Positions 1 through 10,400 of a stretch of 39,010 bases of DNA are shown here, one piece after another. The stretch covers positions 960,497 through 999,506 of the forward strand of contig NMRA01000099.1 of NCBI GenBank assembly GCA_002633005.1, read 5' to 3'. The position numbers and the translations under genes are program-made. Positions within the stretch are counted from its first letter, which is position 1. Every line of letters begins with the position of its first letter. The notes under the pieces were generated by a model that was given only the letters and a program-made list of their open reading frames with translations, did no database searches and was not told where the DNA came from. This DNA is from Phoronis australis (lineage: Eukaryota > Phoronida > Phoronidae).

Positions 1-99
1 CAGAAATTCGCGCTCCTGAACTGCCACCAAATGGAATCTGGGAGAATTTTAGGGGGGGCTGGGGCATAGCCCCTTGGCTCCCCTCTAAATCCGCCACTG
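1..99. mobile_element. Terminus of a hAT-like DNA element (other end outside window)
   Basis: The right edge, read on the minus strand, begins CAGTGGCGGATTTAGAGGGG, followed by a C/G-rich stretch. CAGnGGCGGATyyAGG-type termini are typical of some hAT-superfamily non-autonomous elements. Only one end lies in the window, so target duplication and length cannot be tested. A related nested copy sits at 7143-7296 and a lone similar end at about 25920. Confidence 0.5.
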
Positions 100-1478
100 T
101 GTTCTCTCCAGTTAACTGAAATTTAGCTCTAAAACGAGGTTATGCTTTGGACGAAAGAATTAGGCGTTTTAATTTTAAAATTCAACTTGGTCGAGATTGA
201 TATTTGAAAAATATAACACATGAAATATACGTAATTATTAAAACCAAGAAAGCAGAATTTATGGTCATATAATTTTTATTTTCAATTGTGAGCCTAGTTT
301 TTTATCGTAATCAAAATATTTATTTAATAACATCAAGTATTATTTCAGATCAATGACAAATCAACTGTTAGTCACGGTGGTGCCTACCTCACCAGGACCT
401 AGGCTATGCTTGAAGTTAAATAGGCCTACTCTTGATCAACAAATTAAACTTTAACTGTATTTTTCTACGTCTCTGTGGTTAATAATTGACACATTTTTTA
501 AGATTTAATATTCAGGTTGGACTCCAAAGACCGGCCATTTAACTCACGCAATGTAAATTTCCGCTTTGTTTATCGCAGTGAGCCTAGCTTTGGATTTTAA
601 TGTCCGCCGCGTGAATAGTCAAAGAGCGACAACTTCCGCCTTACCCTAGCTTTCAAATATGTGTGTGGGTAAGTTGCACTAGTGCACGTTGTTTTAAGGT
701 AAGTTGTGTATGAACGGGACTAAAATGAGGCTTGTTGGTAATTCACGCGCTTGTGACCTTAGATAGCAAATATCTGCTATAAACGCAAACATTGTGACAA
801 CAGAATTACCATCATAGGTTCGCGGTAATTACCGAAGCATAAATATTCGGACGGTGCAATTCGTTGTTTTCCGTACGAGGTTATAACAAAGATTTTATAG
901 TTAGTATCTTTGGTTTTGGTTATAATGCACAAATATTGCTATGTGTACGAAAATGGATGAACTATGCATCAAAAGAGTTTGAATTGAAGTGCATAATTCA
1001 CGAAGAAAAATCATAGATTGAAGCGCGAGGGCCCAGTATTCTTGAAAGAATGTTAGCGGAGGATCAATAGGGTCATCCTGGATTACACAGCGACACTCGA
1101 ATCTGTCTGTATTTACCCACGATGCTGTAAACATCCGTGAGGAACATTTGCTGCCTGGTTTTCGTGCCATTGGACTTCACATGGTATTTGTTGTTGTCTG
1201 ATTGTTTACAACGGTTTTTCTCAGTTGCATTACTCTATTCGTCCATATAGTGCCAGCTAGTGAAGTATTACTGCTGTGCTGTGGGCTGCAACTCTGACGT
1301 GAGAGAGTTTGATAAATTGGACAAATACCCGTGAATGTGTGATGTGAAATTCTTCCCCTTTCCGACATCAAGAGATGAGAGACACGAAAACTATGCCTGA
1401 TTTCCAAAAGTAGGTCACGCGCTTTCTTATCTCCGGAGCGAAGGAGAGTGTCTATTATTCTGGTGTCCGTGTACGGTA
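100..1478. other. Intergenic, no recognisable gene
   Basis: AT-rich DNA. Two short minus-strand open frames (901-1170 and 1177-1407) lie next to each other, but they match no family I recognise and lack a shared frame or clear splice signals. I see no RNA gene. Confidence 0.4.
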
Positions 1479-1482
1479 TTAA

Positions 1483-2391
1483 AGGTGAAAGTAACCTATT
1501 TTCATGTCATTTTTAGCAAAAATAAGGTTCGTTGATTATCCCAGACATATTTTCCACTTAATTACAGCTTTTCGTAATTTGATTAATTATTTGTTTTCTA
1601 CTCCGGAAGTGACGTTTTAGGAGGCAAGGATTTCGTGCCAATTTCTTTTCCCGTAGTCTGACTATATGAGCGTTGATGAGTCAGTCATATATCTACCTCG
1701 GTTGTCATAAGTTCAGTCGTTGTTTGCTTTTGTTTACGAGTCAGTCAACATGCCACACTGTTGCTGCCTACCGGGATGTACTTATTATTGCCCAGAGCCT
1801 GTAAGCAGCCCTGCTGCGATATTGAGTAGTGGGAGTGAATACAGGCCCCGTTCGACACCCAGTGAAGAGGACAGTTCGTCCTTCAATGAACATATCGGTG
1901 AGTCAAACTTTGATAAGTTTATCGTGGACTTGTCTAAAGTATTAGAGCTATTTAGAAGGTGCAGGTGTGTGGCGAGCCGAGGGTGTCACACGGCGGGGTG
2001 TAAGCAGTTTGTGTGCTCAAGTCACTATCAGTGGGAGTGTGTCGCGGACACTCGGGCAAGTGGAACAGCTGTTCCTCAGTCCGTGGGACGATAATGGGTA
2101 TCTCCCGGTACGCAGCAACAGTGTGGCATGTTGACTGACTCGTAAACAAAAGCACACGATGACCGAACTTATCAAAACCGCGAGATAGAAAAATGACTGA
2201 CTGGGCAGCTCTCACGGTCAGACTATACGAAAAGAAATAGGCGGGAAATTCTTGCCTCCCAAAACGTCACATCCGGAGTAGAGAACGAATTATTAATCAA
2301 ATCACGAAAAGCTGTAACTAAGGGGAAAATATGTCTGGGATAACCAACGAACCTTATTTTTGCTAAAAAAAGACATGAAAAAAGGTTGCCT
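1483..2391 (+). mobile_element. TTAA-flanked long-TIR transposon, copy A (Kolobok-like, THAP type, internally deleted)
   Basis: The 909 bp element is bounded by TTAA at 1479-1482 and 2392-2395. Terminal inverted repeats of about 300 bp run roughly 1483-1790 and 2087-2391, starting AGGTGAAAGTAACC on the left. The right end has lost about 6 bp of the tip compared with copy C. TTAA target sites combined with THAP-type coding fit the Kolobok superfamily; piggyBac also uses TTAA but does not carry THAP. Copies B (10370) and C (35411) share the TIR. Copy A lacks most of the THAP segment still present in C. Superfamily assignment is inference; structure is read directly. Confidence 0.75.
1750..2094 (+). 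pseudogene. Remnant THAP-transposon ORF in copy A
   Basis: From the ATG at 1750, a 115-residue frame starts MPHCCCLPGC, so C5 and C10 match the first cysteine pair of the C2CH THAP zinc finger. The remainder of the THAP domain is missing. The frame jumps straight to a Ser/Pro/Glu-rich linker (residues about 18-50) and then FDKFIVDLSKVLELFRRC. A similar linker and LFRRC block occurs in copy C, where it continues as CQVCG, like the cysteine motif early in THAP-type transposase cores. A one-base loss after LFRRC scrambles the rest in A. No DDE catalytic region is present, so this cannot encode an active transposase. The open frame extends upstream to 1720 in the inverted repeat. Confidence 0.6.
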
Positions 2392-2395
2392 TTAA

Positions 2396-4200
2396 GCCTC
2401 GAAAATCCTTGAGATCACCACTGATGCTCGGATGTCGTAGTAAGGCACGTTCCACTCCGGCTAGAGAAATTGAAGCATGCAGCCGCAAGCGAGAATCTTT
2501 TTGTAGTATAGCATGCAGCACTGATGCCTATAGGATGTCACAAAGTTGCAAATGCACGTGCTGTTAGTATACTGACCACTGTCGTCTGCGCGGCTGCGAA
2601 TTATTTGGTTTAGTCATCATGGTACGGTTTCTCAAGCCTCCTCTGCAAATCTCAATGAAAAATATGAAGTGCCGGCTATATGAGCTATAGTTTGGGGCCC
2701 CATGCAAAAATCACGGACCAGGCCATTTTGCTGATTCCATAGTCACCAACACACTTTCAATAAATTTGCTTCGTCAGTCCTTCAAGCATTTCTTTAAAGT
2801 TTGGTTCAACACGTTACGGCTACTTGGACGACTGCGCTGTTGGACCTTTTATAGAGGCGTGAGGTTAATTACTGGAATTAAATTACTGGTTTTATTGAAC
2901 TGCCTCTCGGTACGGTGTACTTAATAAACTACAAGTGACCGAGTTAAGAGAGAATAGATAATGACCTCAAAGTCGGTGTTCACTTTTGGACTCAGATTCA
3001 GCCGGTTGTCACGTGGGAGGCGGTCACAATCTAGCGAAGGCATAGATTGCTCCGCTCACAAATTGTTTGTGGCTGGCTTTCGCTGGCGGATCGTGACTGT
3101 GCATTCCTTTTCTGTCAATGAATGACTGCGTTAAATAAAGGGTACCTTGTTGCACACAACACGTACCGTCCCGGGGTGATGTGCCGGATGTGACACAATA
3201 TCCCGTGAACATCTATACGTGTTGTGTTTCGGTCGTTGTTGATGGCATGTGTTTTCACAATCGTCGTATATTGTCGACGGGGCGACAAAATGTGTCGATG
3301 TTGGTGGCACATCGGCATTATATTGTCGACAGGCAATAGAGTGTCTGTGTCGAGTGTGACGATATATGTCACGACAAACCGACTGAGGCAGTCCAGTATT
3401 TTCAAGAAGGTGTTGAATTGTGCATAAACTGTGTAAAAGAAGTTTTTGAAAAAGTTAATTTTTCAGAAAGAGTCACGTGTTGTTGTTATTCATTGATTGG
3501 CATTATATATGTGCTTCGAAGCAATATTGACCCCACTCTCTATAGTTACCAGGTGGGTACAGGACATTCTCAGTGTAGAATCTACTTTTCAGTTCAGTGG
3601 CTTAAACAATATAATAATTCTGGGCTTGGAAAGAACCGCTGTTGTGTGACACAATGCTCAGTACATAAAATAGTAATCGGATAACGCTTCAGTTTATTAA
3701 AGACCATTGTAGGGAGCATTAAGGAATAGCTGCCATTTCTTCCATCGCAGAGACCAGTCATCTGAGCCTATGAAACAGTTTGAGGCAGTTTTATTGCAGT
3801 AAATAGTTCTACAGATGGAAGTGGGCTTTGTATATATGCAGGGCTAATTAGGTCAAGTCAAAGTTCGCAAACTGGAATAAATCGAGTAAGACACTGTGAA
3901 TTTCCATCGAAACAAAATCAACATTCGGTCCACGACCACAGGAGAAGCAGAATTTCATCCTACAACATGGCGAACTAAAACGTCGTTTTAAATCCACTGA
4001 GCCGAGATAAAACAACCGTAATACAGGTGGTGACCAGCACTATTGTGCTTTTGCCCACGAACACATTAAAGCTCCGCCTTCCATCGTATTTAGCATTCGC
4101 CATTTAGAATGGCATTTGTCAACTTCGAACTGTTGTACTCTAAATCAAACATCATATCGCGACCGATTTCTCCCTACCGAATTTCATAGTCGCTATCAGC
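2396..4200. other. Intergenic upstream of the GH1 gene
   Basis: No recognised coding sequence. Short open frames at 3224-3427 and 3418-3684 have no family features. No tRNA, rRNA or tandem array seen. The last few hundred bases are the likely promoter-proximal region of the glycosidase gene. Confidence 0.4.
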
Positions 4201-4205
4201 TCCAA

Positions 4206-4211
4206 TATAAG
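4206..4211 (+). promoter_or_regulatory. Possible TATA box of the GH1 gene
   Basis: TATAAG lies 68 bp upstream of the ATG at 4274. A TATA element usually sits about 30 bp before the start site, so transcription would begin near 4236 and give a 5' UTR of about 40 nt. This is motif-based only. Confidence 0.35.
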
Positions 4212-4273
4212 CGTTGTAAATACACGATTCGTAATCATTTCGTCGTACACCGCCCCTATCAACTAACACGATA

Positions 4274-4424
4274 ATGAGGAGAGTTGTTGTGTTACTATTA
4301 GTTTTCACTGTCGTCGTGCAAGCTGATGTAAGCAATGACTTTTACTACGGAAAGTTCCCCGATGACTTTGGTTGGAGCAGTGCTACGTCAGCCTACCAGA
4401 TCGAAGGTGCCTGGAACGAAGGAG
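4274..4424 (+). CDS. GH1 gene exon 1
   Basis: Encodes the start Met, the hydrophobic signal peptide and the first beta-strand motif [19 protein letters not shown], containing Q42. It ends in phase 1 at donor G|GTAGGC. Without splicing the frame stops at 4456, shortly after the donor. This ATG is preferred because the signal peptide starts directly with it. Confidence 0.9.
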
Positions 4425-7400
4425 GTAGGCAGGTCTCACTCGCGGTTTTGCAATGATTATGACAAACTTCATAATGTTCGTATCGTAAAATCTCAGCAAT
4501 GGAGAACACAAGGAGGTAAACATTTACAATTCTCATTTTTGTCATCAAGCAGAGCCAGTAGCACCAAGTCAAAGTTTTCCAGTTTAAGCATTGTATCGCA
4601 GCTGCCGTCAGACAATATTTTTGAAAATTGTAGACATTTGAAACATTCGTAGAGCTCCTTGAAAAGAGCAGCTTTGATAAATAATGTGTGCTCGGAGTTG
4701 CCGATGTTAGGCTGTGGTTGTCAAGGATGTGTAGAGTTTCTTTCATTTAGTTTACATAAGGCCACAATGTCGACAAACCAAATGACAACCGACTATTTCA
4801 ACAAAAGTAATTGCATATGATTCCATTACAAATGATTACTACTGCGCAAATTCCTTGACTAATACAATTTTACTCTGAATTCGTGAAACAGAGGCAAGAC
4901 TATGTCGCCCTTGTCACTGTGCGTGAACTTCTAGTCCTGCGTAATGTCAAGACCGCGTATGCGTGAACTTGGAATTAAACATTCACTTTGGCCATCTGGT
5001 GACATTTTTAGTTCAGTGTAAAGACGTTTTGTAATTATTGGCCTCATGATTACCCATTTTCTCCTTTAGCGTAACTTGTGTCAAGGAATCGGGGGAATAT
5101 GTGAATGGTTAAATAATTGAATAAGATGTTATTTGATTTAGTGCAGTGCAATTTTTTATCAACGTGAGTGAACTTACTCCTCGTGTATTCTAAGTTCACG
5201 CATACGCAATCTTGAGATTAAGCAAGAATCTAAGTTCACGTACAACAACTTTACTTGATTTAAACTGTCTGTCTCATTAATTTGCATTATAATAGTTATG
5301 TAATTGTTCATTGACGGCGTTGAACTCTCCCTAAGAGAAAAAAAATCAGTTTGCTTGTTTCTTTTTCTTTTAAAAGACGTATAGATAGTAGTTTTGGAAG
5401 ATAGTTCTATAACATTCATGACTTCACTAACGGTGCCCTAGTTGATAAATTTCCGTTTTTCATGCAGTTTTCTATTGTCCGCTCCAGATGTCTCTATATT
5501 ATTATTATTTGAAGGAGAATTAACGCAATGTATCTTTAGTTACCAGTGTTTGATAGCATGAAACAATACCATGTAGGTACTCAACTAAAATGCTCAAATC
5601 GAGGGTGAACTCTACATCCAATTTTCAGTATTATTGAAACTAAACAGGTATTTTTCATACATCGCCCCCAATTTAAGGATTAAGTCTCTATTTATTTTCA
5701 TTGAACTAAGGGCTCGGTTTTTATATGTATTATTAAGAAATATAAGTGGTCAAAGAGGAGTTCATAATAAAGCAAAAACGACTCGGGAAATGCACAAAAG
5801 ATTTAGGGAACTTGGTCATGTCTCTATTTGGTCCAGGTTTATAAAACCAGCGGGAAAGATGCAATAAAATTATCCTATAAAAAAATTTCTTAAGTGGCGT
5901 TTCACAATGGAAATTAAAAGTCAATATCCTCAGAATCAAAGTGATTAATTTATTTACCGATAATTTGTGTTCATAACTTTACAAATGAGATACCTTTAAT
6001 GCCACTTAAGTACATTTCCATCAAATACGTTTCATAAGCAAGTACTTAGTGTCACTGTTATATCAGTTAGGTTATACCGTATTCGCCCGGATACAAGCTC
6101 TCCTGGATTTGTTGTTCAGTCTCACGTATAACCCCATCTCAAGTGCTTGAGTACTGGCTCAACCCGCTTCCCATTAGTCCACGTCAAAATAAAACTAAAT
6201 AACAAACACCAAAAACAGTATTGATTCGAATGCAAGGTTCTTGAGTCAAATAAGCTGTTGGCAGAAAACACTGTCAGTCTCTGGCACGCAGGGCGGCAAG
6301 CCTTCTTACATGTAGTTAGAAAACAGCAGCCAACCGGTAAAAGGCCACTTTTGACGTATCCAAACCTCCTTTGTTGGAGAATTCGCGGATGACGTACAGC
6401 AGCAGCCGATTTCATAAAGGTGGTTTAAAGTTAAACCTGGTTTAAACTGGACTTAGACCAGGTTTAAAGATAATCTGNTCACGTATAACCCCATCTCAAG
6501 TGCTTGAGTACTGGCTCAACCCGCTTCCCATTAGTCCACGTCAAAATAAAACTAACTAACAAACACCAAAAACAGTATTGATTCGAATGCAAGGTTCTTG
6601 AGTCAAATAAGCTGTTGGCAGAAAACATTGTCAGTCTCTGGCACGCAGGGCGGCAAGCTTTCTTACATGTAGTTAGAAAACAGCAGCCAACCGGTAAAAG
6701 GCCACTTTTGACGTATCCAAACCTCCTTTGTTGGAGAATTCGTGGATGACGTACAGCAGCAGCCGATTTCATAAAGGTGGTTTAAGTTAAACCTGGTTTA
6801 AACTGGACTTAGACCAGGTTTAAAGATAATCTGCATTTCATAAAGGTGGTTTAACTTTTAGACCAGTGGTCTAGTAACACCTGGTTTAACTCCAGTTTAG
6901 ACCTGGTCTAATTCCGTTTTCATTTCACCAACGAGGTCTATATTCTTTAGACATGTGTTAAAATCTTAAACCATGTTTAACTTTAGACTTGGTCAGACCC
7001 AGGTTTAACTGTTAAATATGTCAGACGTGCATGGTATGGGTACAACTGAATGATGCCGCGGAGTGCATTTGCGACACAGATTGAGAGCGAAAATGGACTT
7101 TTTTCAATATTCAGTTTTACTACGACACAAGAGAAATCGTAGCAGAGGCGGATCTAGGATTTTTTAAAGGGGGGGTCAAGGACTTTTTGAAAAGGGAGAC
7201 CCCAAGTCAACAATTTGAAAATTATAGATTTGATATCACTAAAATCAAGAGAAAAAAGGGGCTCCGGACCCTATGACCCCCCTGGATCCGCCTATGCGTA
7301 GACCAGTACGTGCTGGAGTGTGTCCTGCGGATTCCTCAGAATACAACTGGTCGAGCAGGGCGTCATCGTCGTAAGCGCTACGGATTTGACTTAAGACAGC

Positions 7401-10400
7401 ATCTTCTGATTCTTCTGAGTTCCACCTCCACTGTTCTCTGATTTAATGTTGCCGGGAAGGGGTCTTGCCCCCCCTGGCCGCGAAAAATAAACACTAAAGT
7501 GACACGGAAATAAATTTTTAGCATTCATCATGTTACATTTAATCATGAGCATGTTCTTTGATGTGTGTGTGTTGGGCACAGAAATTAAATTTTTCCTCAT
7601 CAGAAAAGCTTTTAGACCTTTTTCGTAAATGTCTGCACTGATTCTACTAGTGTATGCCATTGCATATCCACGTGTTCAAGGTTTCATTGAAGCACGTCAA
7701 TAGTTTCCTTTTTGGGTTACCCAGCTCGACACAGTGGAGTGCCTTTAATTCTTTAAACCTGGTTTTACTGAACCAGCTTCTTGGTCTAGCAAAACCAGGC
7801 TTTCAGACTCTTAAACCAACTTGGTGAAATGCAAGTCAGGTCTAAAATTAGACCAGGTTTAGGAAGACCAGGATTAAGTCTTAAACCTGGTTTTGTTAAA
7901 CCACCTTTGTGAAATCGGCTGCAGGAGTTCAAGGCTTTCAGAGAAGACTGTGACATCAGCAAGGGTCAATGGATAATGAGGGCGACAATACCATAATGGA
8001 AAACTTAAATAAAACGGTGGTGCCTTAGAAGTAATGGTTCTAACGATATAACATCGAAATCAGGCAAACAAATATTCATGAAACTATCTGGTAAAGAGTA
8101 GTGCTTATTTCCTGCGCCTATTCTAAAATAACATTGTAAGTATCCATACAGGTGTCGTTTTTGTGAACAAATTAAAAATGTAGCCGCGCACTTTGGAATG
8201 CGTCAGTTGGTACTGTAAAGCTAGGACAATAATGTAAAGATAAGCTACGGCAAGTAGGTCTGGTTATCATGCAAGAATGCAATGACATAGGCCTTGTCTG
8301 GGAGCCAAATGATGTTTTTTACTCAACATTGATTTGCTGTATAAATTTTTGTCTTAGCTGTTTTATGTAGCTAAGGCATAGGTAATTATCATACAAGAAT
8401 GCAATGACTATGGTGGGCCGTTGAAGGAAAAGTGTAGCTGTAAAATTACGCTCGTAATTACGAGAGTAAATTAAATTGCAGGAGTGTCACCGTACAATTA
8501 CGCTCGTAAATTAAATGGGGAAAAGTTTCGCCGTAAAATTACGCTCGTAATTACGAGCGTAAGTTAAATTGCAAAAGTGTTGCGGTAAAATTACGCCCGT
8601 AAANCTTAAACCTGGTTTTGTTAAACCACCTTTGTGAAATCGGCTGCAGGAGTTCAAGGCTTTCAGAGAAGACTGTGACATTAGCAAGGGTCAATGGATA
8701 ATGAGGGCGACAATACCATAATGGAAAACTTAAATGAAACGGTGGTGCCTTAGAAGTAATGGTTCTAACGATATAACATCGAAATCAGGCAAACAAATAT
8801 TCATGAAACTATCTGGTAAAGAGTAGTGCTCATTTCCGGCGCCTATTCTAAAATAACATTGTAAGTATCCATACAGGTGTCGTTTTTGTGAACAAATTAA
8901 AAATGTAGCCGCGCACTTTGGAATGCGTCAGTTGGTACTGTAAAGCTAGGACAATAATGTAAAGATAAGCTACAGCAAGTAGGTCTGGTTATCATGCAAA
9001 AATGCAATGATATAGGCCTAGTCTGGGAGCCAAATGATGTTTTTTTACTCAACATGGATTTGCTGTATAAATTTTTGTCTTAGCTGTTTTATATAGCTAA
9101 GGCATAGGTCATTATCACACAAGAATGCAATGACTATGGTGGGCCGTTGAGGGGAAAGTGTAGCAGTAAAATTACGCTCGTAATTACGAGAGTAAATTAA
9201 ATTGCAGGAGTGTCGCCGTACAATTACGCTCGTAAATTAAATGGGGAAAAGTTTCGTCGTAAAATTACGCTCGTAATTACGAGCGTAAGGTTAATTGCAA
9301 AAGTGTTGCGGTAAAATTACGCCCGTAAATTAAATGGGGTAAATGTCGCCGTAAATTACGCTCGTAAAATACCTTAAGAACGTTTCAAATTTAAACCAAT
9401 CAGTGATGACCTAACATACACGACTGTTGCTGGGCAGCTCGTTCTTGCACAATCGCTGACGTGGCAGCAGCGATTTGATCCGCCGTGATTCAGCGCTCGT
9501 ATCGTAGAATGGAAACCCGCAAGTAAATAAGTATTTCCATGAGCGCGCGCGATCTTGGATTGTAAAACCCAGCGTCATTGGCTAAGAGTTTAAACTAAAT
9601 TACGAGCGTAATTTTACGCCGTAAAGAATTAAATAACGCTGGTAATTTTACGGCGTAATTAACGACGTGAATAACGGCGTAATGTACACAATTACGCTCG
9701 TATTTTTCTGGCGACACTTTCCCCCCAACGGCCCATCATAAATGACAGCCTTTATGACGCAAATGAACTGAAAAAATGTATGTTATGTTCTTGGTTAGTC
9801 CATGTTACATCGCCCACTTCCAGGTTCCAGCGATGTGGGGTGCTGTAATCAGGAATTTTCGCCTGATTTCACTTACTCAGAACCTCACGTGGAACGTGGA
9901 ACTTGAAACTTATGACTTCAGCTGCAAGTCCCAGATCTCAGGTTCCAGGTTTTGAGTCAGTCAAACGTCGAATATTCACGATTCCAACGTTCAATATCGC
10001 TAGAGTCTGAAGCTGGACTATATAGTACAAGGACCTTGGATGACAGTAATTATGAGGGGGCAACATTGCTACTGTCGGACACTCGATTAAAAAATAACCC
10101 ACTCATATTGTATTTCTAAAGCAATGCTATTTAGTTTATCCGACGTCAACTCCATTGCTTCATTTCTTCTATTTTATGCCATTTCGTGAATCCTCCAGGA
10201 TGGAGGGTGAGAAAAAATGCTGAAGAAAAACGTAGGTCTTGTAGACGACACGTTATACTGAACAAAGGAAATATGAGTGACCAATCAGGTGTCGAGTAGA
10301 GAAATGTATGAATACAAAAGAAGACCCCGAAGCTATAAATAGGTATGCGTAATGCAAACTAAATCTTAAAGGCGAAGGCAACCTTTTTCCATGTCATTTT

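Noticed and set aside
4335-4652. 105-codon plus-strand frame overlapping exon 1
   Set aside because: Out of frame with the signal peptide and GH1 motifs; a shadow.
5889-6010. CTTAAGTGGC / GCCACTTAAG inverted pair
   Set aside because: Only 10 bp, no matching arms and no target duplication.
6122-6772. Two matching 97-codon minus-strand frames
   Set aside because: They are one sequence duplicated across an N join, partly inside a transposon tip, with no protein features.
8448-9370. CRISPR-like appearance of regularly repeated ATTACGCTCGTAA units
   Set aside because: Units are palindromes inside a MITE in an animal genome; there are no unique spacers of constant length and no cas genes.
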